NCBI GenBank assembly: GCA_963678305.2
Contig: CAXXVV010000017.1
Location: 620,001-684,000, forward strand
Length of the DNA stretch: 64,000 nucleotides
From: G963676655 sp963678305
GTDB lineage: Bacteria > Verrucomicrobiota > Lentisphaeria > Victivallales > Victivallaceae
Direction of reading: 5' to 3'
In this document: piece after piece, positions 1-8,757 of the stretch
Position numbering within the stretch: the first letter of the stretch is position 1
Layout of the letters: each line of letters begins with the position of its first letter
The notes under the pieces: generated by a model
The model's input: the letters and a program-made list of their open reading frames with translations, nothing else
Told to the model about the DNA's origin: nothing
Database searches by the model: none
Position numbers and translations under genes: made by a program

Positions 1-1545
1 CCTTTCCTGCGCCGTCCCGCCGTCATTTCTTATTCGAAAATAAACGTTGCTCAGGACTGGCTTTATTACGCCGATCCTAAAAATGTGCTTCTCACCAATG
101 AAAACTTGAACCGGGCTGTTCGCGACTATCCACACATGTCCGCGTCCACCATGCCACAATTCCTTCTGAAACCCGATATGGCCGCCCCTTTCGCCGGAAT
201 GCCCAGCGCCGACATGTTCAAAGAAGCCTGCTACCTGGTGGCATCGCGCCCGGCCAGAGTCACCACCTTCTGGAATTTTCCGGCTATTCTTAACAAGAAA
301 AAACAATTAACCGCAGCCGAGATTGAGAAAAAACTTGGCGGTACGCCGGATTGGCAAAAAACCAAACAAATAATTAAACAAAAGAAACTCGCTATTTTCG
401 CCTGGGACCCGAAACTCAAACCGGCTTTCAAAGAGATTTCGGAAACGTTATGGAAACCGATGGGGGCATTGCTGCCGAAATGGCGCAACACTTCGCGCCG
501 TATAGCTATTATAAACAGTTTCGCATCTCATATTTTCAGCGATGTCAGATGGGGCAAGACCTCTCCCATGCAACGCCAGTTATTAAGTATGGGCATTCCC
601 TATGATATTCTGGTCGATCAGGATTTTACCCGGCCCTTGAAACAAAAATATGACGTCATCCTGTTTCCTGCCTGTTTTGCCATGACTGAGCCGACCTTTG
701 CTTATCTGAAAAAATTCATCGCAAACGGCGGTACCGTCCTGGTCGATGAACAATGTAAAGTTAATCTGCCGGAAGCGATAAAGATTGAGATGGCCGACAA
801 AACCGACACTTCAGGCTTGCGGAAGCAGGAACTCGATCTGCTGCGAAAATACCATAACCGGACCGAACATCCGCAATTCGTTGAAGCAATGGAAGCATTA
901 TCCCAACAGAAGATGTCGCAGTCGGAAAACAAGCAACTGACGTCTCTTCTGTTCAAAAAGCTAAATCTTCCGGTCATCTGCCGGACAAAAGCCGTCTGCT
1001 GGAATATGCTTGAAGCAAAGGGTGCGGAATACCTGTTCGCGGTTAATGACCTGAGAGTTCCCGGCCCCATGTATGGCCGCTATGGGAAAGCACTGGAAAA
1101 AGGTATTGCCCAAACCGCCGAGTTTGAATATAAAGGCAAAGCCCGGTATGCTTACGATCTTTTGAACCACAAATCAATCCCATTGCGAAACGGCAAATTT
1201 AAATTGCAGTTAAAACCATGCAGCGGCAGCATTGTAATGTTTACTGAACAGCCCGTTACTAGACTACAGGCCAACACCGGTAACAATGTCGTACAAGGTC
1301 AAAACATAAAGATTACAATATCTATACCGAAACTGAATCAGGGATTGGTTCCAGTCGAATTATCACTCATCCTCCCTAATGGCAAGAAATCATCACTGTC
1401 GCGTTATGATGTAATTGATAAAGGCAAATTACGCTGTTCAATACCGATTGCCTATAATGCCCCGACCGGCAAATGGCAACTTAAAATAACGGAACTGGCA
1501 TCCGGAACAAAAAGAAATATTTATTTTACTGTAAACGGAAAATAA
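1..1545 (+). CDS. C-terminal part of a large putative glycoside hydrolase (partial at left edge)
   Basis: The reading frame is open from base 1 with no stop before 1545, so the gene starts outside the window; the GTG at 85 is an internal codon that could be mistaken for a start. About 514 residues are visible. The middle part has a flavodoxin/class I amidotransferase-like alternation ending in VILFPACFAMTEPTF and GGTVLVDE, which is the pattern of the trimerisation domain that follows the TIM barrel in GH42-like enzymes. The last 100 residues look like an all-beta, Ig-like domain. The catalytic barrel would be upstream, so the family cannot be fixed. It is followed by an extended -10 promoter, so transcription probably restarts for the next gene. 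Family assignment is an inference from fold pattern and from the carbohydrate-rich neighbourhood. Confidence 0.55.
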   Translation, partial: PFLRRPAVISYSKINVAQDWLYYADPKNVLLTNENLNRAVRDYPHMSASTMPQFLLKPDMAAPFAGMPSADMFKEACYLVASRPARVTTFWNFPAILNKKKQLTAAEIEKKLGGTPDWQKTKQIIKQKKLAIFAWDPKLKPAFKEISETLWKPMGALLPKWRNTSRRIAIINSFASHIFSDVRWGKTSPMQRQLLSMGIPYDILVDQDFTRPLKQKYDVILFPACFAMTEPTFAYLKKFIANGGTVLVDEQCKVNLPEAIKIEMADKTDTSGLRKQELDLLRKYHNRTEHPQFVEAMEALSQQKMSQSENKQLTSLLFKKLNLPVICRTKAVCWNMLEAKGAEYLFAVNDLRVPGPMYGRYGKALEKGIAQTAEFEYKGKARYAYDLLNHKSIPLRNGKFKLQLKPCSGSIVMFTEQPVTRLQANTGNNVVQGQNIKITISIPKLNQGLVPVELSLILPNGKKSSLSRYDVIDKGKLRCSIPIAYNAPTGKWQLKITELASGTKRNIYFTVNGK

Positions 1546-1583
1546 TCGCAAATATAAAAAAAACTGTACATAGTTTTTAAAGC

Positions 1584-1611
1584 TTGCATCATGTTTTCAT
1601 CGTGCTATAAT
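1584..1611 (+). promoter_or_regulatory. Probable sigma-70 extended -10 promoter
   Basis: TATAAT at 1606-1611 is preceded by TGC (extended -10), with a weak -35 candidate TTGCAT at 1584-1589 and a 16-bp spacer. The predicted transcript would begin about 35 bases upstream of the membrane protein start at 1652. Confidence 0.5.
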
Positions 1612-1651
1612 AATGCGGTGATGGAAATCTGTAATATCGGGTGCATTAACT

Positions 1652-2437
1652 ATGAAGCAGACAAGAACAGCCGTACTTGGCACAATATTGTTGGGTTCTT
1701 TAAGTTTTGTTGGCTGCAGTATATTCATCGGCCTTGTCTACCTTCTCGACCACCTGGGCTGGCTGCCGGGGATATTGACATTTATCTTAATGTTCATATT
1801 ATTTATGACGGCTGCGTATGCTCTGTTTGTAGTATTTGCGGTCGGTTTCAGCATACTGCCGTGCTGGCACCCGCTTCATAATACTTTTGCCGGTCTTTTT
1901 TCAAGTAAAATAAAGCCAACTGAATCTGGCGGTATCGAATCCACAGAACATGCAGCCCCTAAACGGCCTGCAAGTATTCTTTGTCTAGGCGGTTTATTCT
2001 GCTTATTGGTGTCTGCGATTAATATTTTTGCGGTTGCAACCAACCTTCACGCGTATTATTGCTCGAAGGGATCAGGCCATGTAAAAAAAGAAACATGGAA
2101 ATCAAATCTGATTCTCGATTCCGGGAAAAGTATTTCAAATCCGGTTAAAGAGCATGAAACATGCCCTTCCCTGGGACGAATCAAGCCGGGGGACTTTGTT
2201 GAAAAGAAGCAATTCTCATGGATATTCAAGGTTAACGGTCGGGAATACTTCAACATGGGCATGAAGTGGAAACAGGAAATGAGCTCTCACAGTCCGATAT
2301 TTATTATTGGCGGAGCTTGCCTCGGCTTACTCCTGATCAGCATCTTCAAGATTCGTCATCCGGATGATTTGATAAATCTACTCGATTTAGATAATCAAAT
2401 GAATTTTGACGATATTCCATCCGCAAAATTGAAATGA
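1652..2437 (+). CDS. Hypothetical membrane protein, four predicted transmembrane segments
   Basis: This is a 261-residue protein that I do not recognise. Hydrophobic segments are visible at about residues 8-32, 38-66, 108-132 and 218-238. Between segments three and four is a soluble stretch of about 80 residues rich in Lys and Gly with four cysteines in the region (YYC, TCP), ending with a SWIFKVNGREYF strand, so a small extracytoplasmic beta domain is possible. The C-terminal tail is acidic and Asp/Asn-rich. No strong ribosome binding site precedes the ATG. The gene seems monocistronic: it has its own promoter and is followed by about 140 bases before the transposase gene. Function unknown. 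Confidence 0.6.
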   Translation: MKQTRTAVLGTILLGSLSFVGCSIFIGLVYLLDHLGWLPGILTFILMFILFMTAAYALFVVFAVGFSILPCWHPLHNTFAGLFSSKIKPTESGGIESTEHAAPKRPASILCLGGLFCLLVSAINIFAVATNLHAYYCSKGSGHVKKETWKSNLILDSGKSISNPVKEHETCPSLGRIKPGDFVEKKQFSWIFKVNGREYFNMGMKWKQEMSSHSPIFIIGGACLGLLLISIFKIRHPDDLINLLDLDNQMNFDDIPSAKLK

Positions 2438-2522
2438 CTCCTTCTATACCACAATAAAACAATACACAAGCAACTAACTATTAATTTTTTACACATTATA
2501 AACAATCAAACGGTCTGATAAT

Positions 2523-2551
2523 TTGACAAACCTGCTTTAAGCGTATATATT
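2523..2551 (+). promoter_or_regulatory. Strong sigma-70 promoter of the REP-type transposase gene
   Basis: A perfect -35 TTGACA (2523-2528), a 17-bp spacer and a TATATT -10 (2546-2551) lie 30 bases upstream of the transposase start. The transcript would start near 2558 and include the GGAGG ribosome binding site. Confidence 0.7.
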
Positions 2552-2580
2552 ATCTCCAAACCAACCCAAAGGAGGACGAA

Positions 2581-3573
2581 ATGGAAGCGCGAATGAAGGT
2601 CAAAGGCGCAGGCTGCTACTACCATCTCTACAATCGAATCGGCTGCGTTAAAGGCGAACACCCGTTCTCCGACGCCGACAAGGAATACGGCTTCAAACTG
2701 CTTCGATACCTCTGCGATTATTTTTTGATCGAAGTCATCTCCGCCGCCTGGATGGGCAACCATTTTCACCTCGTAGTCTACGCTCCAGGACCGGATGAAC
2801 TACCACCGCTCGAGGTCATCGTCAAACGCCACAACGGCTACTACAAAGCAATGAAAAAGATCTTCAAATTCGGCCCGCGAACCCCGGTCATCAGTCTCGA
2901 AAATAAAACGCAATGCCAGGAAATCGCCCTCAAAATGATCGACATCAGCCGCTTTATGTCGGCCTGCCAACGCCAATTCACCTGCGTCTACAACGAGACC
3001 CGCAACCGCACCGGACAACTCTGGGGCGGCCGTTTCAAAAGCGTGATTCTCGAGCGCATAAACGCCCTGGCCGCCTGCGTGACCTACGTCGAACTCAACC
3101 CGGTCCGGGCCGGCCTGAAAAACTCCCCGGCTGATTACAATTTCACCACCTGGGGACGTTATTGCAGAAGCGGCAAACACATGTTTTACGAGAATTTTGT
3201 CAAACACATGAAGCCGAACATTACCACCGGCGACACCTCGCAATGGACTGATGCCGAACTGTTTGCGTTCTTCCGTGGCGAACTGGCCCGCATCATCACC
3301 GCGGAAACCGGCGCCTCGAGTGAAGAGATCTACGCCGCGCGCGACAAAGCCCGACAAAAAGAATCGATGCACGTCCGTTTTCTGCGTCGTACCCGACACT
3401 TTACCGAAGGAGCGATTTTAGGTTCAAAACAATTCATCCGCCAAACCGGAAGCCAATTTGATAACCCCGAAAGAATCCATAAAAAACACCTCTCCCGAGG
3501 CACCAGTCCCACTGGAATGCTATATTGCTTCAGAATACTCGAGGAGAGACGTAACAACATCCAAAGTGGATGA
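2581..3573 (+). CDS. REP-associated tyrosine (Y1, HUH) transposase
   Basis: The protein is a Y1 transposase of the RAYT/TnpA_REP type, single-strand DNA endonucleases that act on palindromic REP hairpins and are usually single-copy. The metal-binding HUH motif is HFH at residues 61-63 (GNHFHLVV). The candidate nucleophile is Tyr137 (CVYNETRNRTGQLWGGRFKS), followed by the family-typical ELNPVRAG at 171-178. At 330 residues it is longer than minimal IS200 transposases, with a basic C-terminal extension. The start is supported by GGAGG at 2572-2576 with good spacing. No terminal inverted repeats flank it, and it ends 18 bases from the convergent GH4 gene, so this looks like a domesticated single gene. 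Hairpin repeats of REP type occur at 34993-35261, a possible target family, but no direct link can be shown. Confidence 0.85.
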   Translation: MEARMKVKGAGCYYHLYNRIGCVKGEHPFSDADKEYGFKLLRYLCDYFLIEVISAAWMGNHFHLVVYAPGPDELPPLEVIVKRHNGYYKAMKKIFKFGPRTPVISLENKTQCQEIALKMIDISRFMSACQRQFTCVYNETRNRTGQLWGGRFKSVILERINALAACVTYVELNPVRAGLKNSPADYNFTTWGRYCRSGKHMFYENFVKHMKPNITTGDTSQWTDAELFAFFRGELARIITAETGASSEEIYAARDKARQKESMHVRFLRRTRHFTEGAILGSKQFIRQTGSQFDNPERIHKKHLSRGTSPTGMLYCFRILEERRNNIQSG

Positions 3574-3591
3574 AATTATAATAATAAACAA

Positions 3592-5079
3592 TTAATTATT
3601 CCTAGAAGCGGCCTCATCATCCTTAGCCCTCTGTTCTGCATTGGCTCTAATTTCTTCGATTGATTTCACTTTTTTACGAGCCGCGCCCTGATAACCATCT
3701 TTTACCGGGATCAAATCTCCTGAAGCCAAACGTTCTTTTGCGATGGCAATCGCGTCCGCATACTGAGGAAGCCATTCTTTCTGAGCCACCAGCATTTCAT
3801 CCACCATCTGCCAGATCTCAGGCGGATTGCAAACAGCGCCGGTCAAAGGATCAAGCATCATAGCTTGACGCAACAATTTGTCATCGCCATTAACCGCTGC
3901 CTCAACCGCCAGACGTTGCACCCAAACACTCTGACTGCAAACCGCGGCACAGCCCAAAGGCAGATCGCCGACAATCGGAATACTCATGCCGTTGGCATCA
4001 ACATAACCGGGAACCTCAACAATGCAGTCGTCCGGCAGATTTGAGATTACTCCCCGGTTGATGACGTTAAAATGCCCGCGATAAACGCGTCCGGTTTCAA
4101 GTCCTTCAAGAATGTAGGAACCGTGTTCGCTACTGCGTTTTTCAGGAATGAATTCAACCGGAGGCTCTGCCAGCCATTGGGGAAAATCTGTTTCAAACCA
4201 GTTGCGTCTCTCCGAACACTGCCGAAGATAGCCACCGGTCTCACCCTGAATCCAGGTGTCTTCCCATATCCAGTCCTTGATCTCTTCCGGACGCTTACGG
4301 TACCATGCCACATATTCACTGAGATGACCGTTTGATTCAGTACTGTAATAACCAAAGCGTTTCAGCATATCAATTCTAACTTTTTCCGATTTCGACAGGT
4401 ATTCTTCATTTTCAAATGCGTCCAGTACCTTCCCACATACGTCTTCGCCTTTATGTTTGAGCTGGACATACCAGGTCTGATGATTAATCCCGGCACATAT
4501 AATGTCAAGTTCCTTCGCGTCGATTCCGAGCGCTTTCGCAATCTGATGATGTCCACCCTCGACGCCATGACACAAGCCGACAGTATTGACCTTACCATAC
4601 TTATTGGCGGCCCAGGTCAACATCGCGTTTGGATTTCCGTAATTTAAAAGCATTGCATCTTTTTCAGCAACCTCCCGGATATCTTTGCAGAAATCAAGAA
4701 TGGCGGCGATCCCGCGCTGCCCGTACATGATTCCACCGGCACACAAAGTATCGCCCACGCATTGGTCGACGCCGTATTTAAGCGGAATATTAATATCAGT
4801 AGCGAATGCTTCCAGACCGCCAATCCGGGTGAGATTGAAAATGTAACGTGCTCCGGTTACCGCTTCACGCCGGTCCATGGTCGCTTGAATATCAATATTC
4901 AGGCCATTGGCCTCAATGTCCCGTTGACAAAGCTCTTTCACCATACGCAGATTATCGGCATTAATATCCATGAAAGAAACTTGAATATCCTTAAACTCCG
5001 GCACCGTCAGCAGATCACTGAGCAGTTTGCGGGCGAATGTAATGCTTCCGGCTCCGATAAATGTACACTTGAACGACAT
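3592..5079 (-). CDS. Glycoside hydrolase family 4 enzyme, alpha-galactosidase-like
   Basis: GH4 enzymes cleave glycosides by an NAD-dependent oxidation-elimination mechanism with a Mn ion. The 495-residue protein has the Rossmann glycine motif GAGS at 9-12, NYGNPN near 146-151, Cys170 in GLCHG and His200 in AGINHQ; the latter two are the expected metal ligands. The C-terminal part contains the NVINRGVISNLP segment typical of MelA-like members. I chose the ATG at 5079 because AGGAG lies just upstream; the earlier in-frame codon at 5103 has no such site. It is divergently arranged with an AraC regulator across 110 bases, which is probably its local activator. No PTS or transporter gene is adjacent. 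Substrate is uncertain: alpha-galactosides, alpha-glucosides or glucuronides are all possible in this family. Confidence 0.85.
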   Translation of the reverse strand: MSFKCTFIGAGSITFARKLLSDLLTVPEFKDIQVSFMDINADNLRMVKELCQRDIEANGLNIDIQATMDRREAVTGARYIFNLTRIGGLEAFATDINIPLKYGVDQCVGDTLCAGGIMYGQRGIAAILDFCKDIREVAEKDAMLLNYGNPNAMLTWAANKYGKVNTVGLCHGVEGGHHQIAKALGIDAKELDIICAGINHQTWYVQLKHKGEDVCGKVLDAFENEEYLSKSEKVRIDMLKRFGYYSTESNGHLSEYVAWYRKRPEEIKDWIWEDTWIQGETGGYLRQCSERRNWFETDFPQWLAEPPVEFIPEKRSSEHGSYILEGLETGRVYRGHFNVINRGVISNLPDDCIVEVPGYVDANGMSIPIVGDLPLGCAAVCSQSVWVQRLAVEAAVNGDDKLLRQAMMLDPLTGAVCNPPEIWQMVDEMLVAQKEWLPQYADAIAIAKERLASGDLIPVKDGYQGAARKKVKSIEEIRANAEQRAKDDEAASRNN

Positions 5080-5189
5080 TTCATAACTCCTGTTAATTTG
5101 CAATTATTGCGGTTTGAATTATAATATATGAGATAACCAAGTAAAAGTAAATATTCACCATTTGCTATCAATTAACATTTTGTGCTATT

Positions 5190-6014
5190 ATGAATAAAAA
5201 TTACAGTTTTGCGTTTCCACGCCGTCAGCTGCAACTGCACGCGATGCTGATATCCTGCGGCCGCCAGGATGCGGTTTCGACCGCCTACAACTGGAACGGC
5301 CTGAAACGTGGCAGCGCCAAATTCGTTTTGTGGCAATATACCATCGGAGGCGAAGGCGAGTTGATTTACGAGGGAAAGTCACACCGTTTAAGAAATGGCG
5401 ATTCAATGCTGCTGAACATCCCGCATGATCACTGTTACCGGCTGCCGGCCGACAGTAGACATTGGCAATTCATTTACGCCTGTTTAAACGGCAAAGAGAT
5501 AATACGTATCTGTATGGAGCTGGTAAGGCGTCGCGGGCCTATTATCAAACTGGAACCAGAGTCGACCGCACCTGCGACGCTTAATCGAACTATTCTTGCA
5601 GCCTCAAAAGGACTTATCGACAACCAGTACAAGGCTTCCCACACCGCCTACCGGCTGATCATGGATTTAAGTGAAGCATACGGGTTAAACGATTATGAAG
5701 ATTTCCCGCTGCCGATCCAGAAAGCTATTGATTACTGCTTGCGCAATCCATCAACCGGTCACGATGTTGCCGCGATGGCAAAAGAGGCAAACTGCAGTCG
5801 CTGGCATTTCAGCCGGTTATTCAAACAGGCCACCGGTATGACACCGGCGGCATTTGTCCGCGACCAGCAGATGCACCGCGCTTCAGCCCTGCTTGAAACC
5901 GGTACTTTAAGCGTTAAAGAAGTTGCAGAACAATGCGGCTTCAACAGCGCGGTAAGTTTCTGCCGTGCATACAAAAGAGAATTCGGCTTAACCCCGGGCC
6001 AGAAACAAAAATGA
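5190..6014 (+). CDS. AraC-family transcriptional regulator
   Basis: The 274-residue protein has an N-terminal cupin-like sensing domain (about residues 45-100, GEGELIYEGKSHRLRNGD and a following His-rich strand) and a C-terminal AraC DNA-binding domain with two helix-turn-helix units at about 190-214 and 240-263. The typical second-helix signature is visible (VAEQCGFNSAVSFCRAYKREFGLTP). It is divergent from the GH4 gene at 5079, so it probably senses a sugar and activates that gene. No Shine-Dalgarno sequence is seen before the ATG, so the exact start is less certain. The same AraC-GH4 divergent arrangement occurs again at 30911-33474. Confidence 0.88.
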   Translation: MNKNYSFAFPRRQLQLHAMLISCGRQDAVSTAYNWNGLKRGSAKFVLWQYTIGGEGELIYEGKSHRLRNGDSMLLNIPHDHCYRLPADSRHWQFIYACLNGKEIIRICMELVRRRGPIIKLEPESTAPATLNRTILAASKGLIDNQYKASHTAYRLIMDLSEAYGLNDYEDFPLPIQKAIDYCLRNPSTGHDVAAMAKEANCSRWHFSRLFKQATGMTPAAFVRDQQMHRASALLETGTLSVKEVAEQCGFNSAVSFCRAYKREFGLTPGQKQK

Positions 6015-6076
6015 TTTTTTTTGAATTTCATCCACTTTAAACTATATTTTCATGAACATCTATTTTAGAGAAAACA

Positions 6077-6739
6077 ATGAACATTATATTTAAAATTATT
6101 GTATTGACGGTTTCTTTATTTGTCGTCAATGGTTGTGTATCCTACTCATCATGGTCAAGAATCAATTCCACAGAAACTCCCTGGTGTGCAGCGAACGTAC
6201 AAGCTGAAGTATATACCAGACGAGTCTCCTATTTCATGGCTCCTAAATTCAACACTCAAGTCGCATGGGTAAACCCTAAAAGTTTTTGGGGATTAAAAAC
6301 GCAGAGGCACACAATAGAAAAAGAAATTAGTGATTTTTTCTATGAAAACCAAAAAATTATTGAAAGTTGGCCAAAAGATAATTCATTACAATCGAGCCGA
6401 CAATACAATATGTCACCTCCCAGGCGTTGTCCATTCCTATTGTTTTTAGTTTCTATTGATCCCACTGTCGTTATCGGACTTGATGTTAAGACGCGAACTC
6501 AATTAACAGGACACTCTGATAGTTTTGACTACATTTTCCCATCATTCATATCTTATCCATCAATAAAAGTATCACAAAAACTTCCACTTGCCTCGAAAGG
6601 CTGGTGGATCAATCCAGCGTCATCCCGAAAACTTGAACCTATTGATTTGGATAAAAATCTATTCGTCATTGACTTGAACTCAGACGGAAAACTTTATATT
6701 ATCAAAAAAAAGGATTGTCTTGAAGTTATACGCAAATAG
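6077..6739 (+). CDS. Hypothetical lipoprotein
   Basis: The 220-residue protein begins with a short positively charged start, a hydrophobic helix and a lipobox-like VVNGC with Cys20 as the likely lipidated residue. After that the chain is hydrophilic with many aromatic and Ser/Thr residues (SSWSRINSTETPWC, KGWWINPASSRK) and no motif I recognise. The reading frame is noticeably AT-richer than its neighbours, with many AAA and ATT codons, which may mean recent acquisition. It stands alone, downstream of the AraC gene and convergent with the GH20 gene. Function unknown; an outer-membrane anchored periplasmic protein is the best guess. Confidence 0.6.
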   Translation: MNIIFKIIVLTVSLFVVNGCVSYSSWSRINSTETPWCAANVQAEVYTRRVSYFMAPKFNTQVAWVNPKSFWGLKTQRHTIEKEISDFFYENQKIIESWPKDNSLQSSRQYNMSPPRRCPFLLFLVSIDPTVVIGLDVKTRTQLTGHSDSFDYIFPSFISYPSIKVSQKLPLASKGWWINPASSRKLEPIDLDKNLFVIDLNSDGKLYIIKKKDCLEVIRK

Positions 6740-6776
6740 GGTAATAGCTATAGTCTTTCCAGAAACACTTTCTCAT

Positions 6777-8675
6777 TTACAGATGAACATGTGAAACGTA
6801 TGAGGTGGTCCAGGGCTGGAATGCTGAACCGATACCTCTGGTTTCATGTTTATCTCCCAGCATGGTTCTGACTCTGGGTTCAGCAAGTTCAGGAATGGAA
6901 TCAATGTCGCCATTCAGGTATTGCCGCAAACGTACTATTAAAGTGTCGAACGCCAGGATCTGAGCACCGTAGCGGTTTTCAATGACTTCCCATCCGAACG
7001 GTTTGCTGCTTTTAAACCATTCGTTGCGGTGGTAATGCCGCAGGAGAGTAAGCCTGGTCATAATCTCTTCGATAACATGATTGGCGATTTCAGTAAGAAT
7101 GCCCCGGTCGTCAGCAAGATACGCGTTCTGCAAAACAGTCGGAAAATCAGCTTTGACCTCAAGCAGATCGGCCAGGAGATAAACAAATTCAAGCCGCTCA
7201 TTACTGGAAGAGTCTTTGACTTCCTTCAAGTCATCACGGAGTTTCGCGAAATGCGGCCCAAGTTTTTCCCCCTGAAGTTCAGGTTGATACAAACCTAGCG
7301 CCGGATGTTCCCACAGCAGAGCTTTACTGATATTCGGCTGGTATTCGCCTCCAAGGTTCTCATACTTATCCATCATCCCGGCACGATGCCAGGCCTGCAT
7401 ATCGGCACCTAAAGTTCCAAGCAGGTTTTTACCGCTGGTTTCATAACTCGGAGCGTTCCCGAAAATAATGTCCGAAACATATTGCACCATCGGCAGCGCG
7501 GAATAAAAATCACACTCGGCACTGTCGTCGCCCCACATGGTCAGGATAAGGTCCTGAACATTACTGTCGGCACAGCTTTCCATACACGGGAGCAGAGTTT
7601 TTTCAGAGAAATCGTAGGCGGCCCACAAGTGGTTCCAGGTCCAGATTCCCGGAGCAACTACTACCGGCATATCGGTAAGCTGACGGGTCTTCTCGATCAT
7701 TGCATCGTAGACATCGCGGCTTGTATGGTAATAATCCCAGTAGATAAGCTGAACGTCCTGAGGAACTTTAGCTTTAAGTTCGGGAGTGATTTCGACCGAT
7801 GTGTCATAGTAGTTATGAGTGCCGGCCAATGCCCGGAAAAACATATCGCCCCAGATCATCGGCTTCAAATCACGTTTCCGGGTGATTTCAAGGACTTGTT
7901 CCAAATGCCGGGAAATCACGTCGAATGGAGCCTGGTAAACGCCGTTCTTGTCAAGCAGAGCACCGCGTCCGAGATCCCAGGCTTCATCCATCCCGAGATG
8001 GACCCGCTTGGAACGAAACGGCGCAGTAATCGCATCGATCATTTTTTCGATCAGCACATAGGTTTCAGGCTCGTCGCAGAGCATTACTGAACTGGTATCT
8101 TTCACTCTGGAATAGGCGTCGTAACGCAGCATACGCTGCAGGTGCGCAAGGGTTTGAAAACATGGTATAACTTCAATGCCGAGGTTGTGGGCGACATCAT
8201 CAATCGCCTTCAGCTCGTCATGGGTGTAGCGTCCGCGCATATATCCGAATAATGGTTCTCCGGGAATTTCATACGTTTCTTCCGTATAAAGCATAAAGCC
8301 GTTCACCCCGGCCAGAGCCATAAACCGCAGCCACTCCTTGATCGTCGCAACGGTATAAACCCGATTGCGCGACGCGTCAAGCATAATCCAGGTTGTGTCA
8401 ACCGAACGTTTTTCGGAAATATTCAGGGTATTTATATCCGTGGCGGCATTTGCCAGACCGAGTCCACGAAATGCGTCATTTACCGCATTATAGCGGATCA
8501 CCACCTTATTATTCCCCCCTTTGACCTCGATACCATCCGCACCCGGTTCAAATGATAGACAAATACCGGAATCACCGGAAAAATTTAAATTCAAAACATC
8601 TGCTTTTTTAAGCTCTTCAAGTCCGGTTCTAAGCTCGGCCGGAACAGTTTCAATATCAATATTAAAGTTATTCAT
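6777..8675 (-). CDS. Glycoside hydrolase family 20 beta-N-acetylhexosaminidase-like protein
   Basis: The 632-residue protein has a short N-terminal beta domain (about 1-90) followed by a TIM barrel that starts at TTWIMLDASRNRVYTV. The GH20 catalytic signature is visible as HLGMDEAW with His226, Asp230 and Glu231; Asp-Glu is the pair used for substrate-assisted catalysis on N-acetylhexosaminides. Other family-typical strands are GFMLYTEETYE and EVIPCFQTLAH. There is no signal peptide, so it probably works in the cytoplasm on imported oligosaccharides. The start ATG is supported by GGAG five bases upstream. It is divergent from the secretin-like gene, with an imperfect palindrome between them. 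Terminal N-acetylglucosamine or N-acetylgalactosamine is the likely leaving sugar. Confidence 0.83.
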   Translation of the reverse strand: MNNFNIDIETVPAELRTGLEELKKADVLNLNFSGDSGICLSFEPGADGIEVKGGNNKVVIRYNAVNDAFRGLGLANAATDINTLNISEKRSVDTTWIMLDASRNRVYTVATIKEWLRFMALAGVNGFMLYTEETYEIPGEPLFGYMRGRYTHDELKAIDDVAHNLGIEVIPCFQTLAHLQRMLRYDAYSRVKDTSSVMLCDEPETYVLIEKMIDAITAPFRSKRVHLGMDEAWDLGRGALLDKNGVYQAPFDVISRHLEQVLEITRKRDLKPMIWGDMFFRALAGTHNYYDTSVEITPELKAKVPQDVQLIYWDYYHTSRDVYDAMIEKTRQLTDMPVVVAPGIWTWNHLWAAYDFSEKTLLPCMESCADSNVQDLILTMWGDDSAECDFYSALPMVQYVSDIIFGNAPSYETSGKNLLGTLGADMQAWHRAGMMDKYENLGGEYQPNISKALLWEHPALGLYQPELQGEKLGPHFAKLRDDLKEVKDSSSNERLEFVYLLADLLEVKADFPTVLQNAYLADDRGILTEIANHVIEEIMTRLTLLRHYHRNEWFKSSKPFGWEVIENRYGAQILAFDTLIVRLRQYLNGDIDSIPELAEPRVRTMLGDKHETRGIGSAFQPWTTSYVSHVHL

Positions 8676-8699
8676 GGTTTCTCCATGTAAGTTGTTGGA

Positions 8700-8731
8700 T
8701 TACTGTTGATTTTTGAAAAATCAAACAGTAA
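8700..8731. promoter_or_regulatory. 32-bp imperfect palindrome between divergent genes
   Basis: The arms TTACTGTTGATTTTT (8700-8714) and AAAAATCAAACAGTAA (8716-8731) are complementary with one bulged base. The element lies between the divergent starts of the GH20 gene and the secretin-like gene, a position suited to an operator. No repressor can be assigned. Confidence 0.4.
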
Positions 8732-8757
8732 TATAATTATAGAAAGGAGTAATGCCA

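Noticed and set aside
2581..3573. Complete IS200/IS605 insertion sequence
   Set aside because: No accessory tnpB and no clear left/right end hairpins next to the gene; RAYT-type single gene is more likely.
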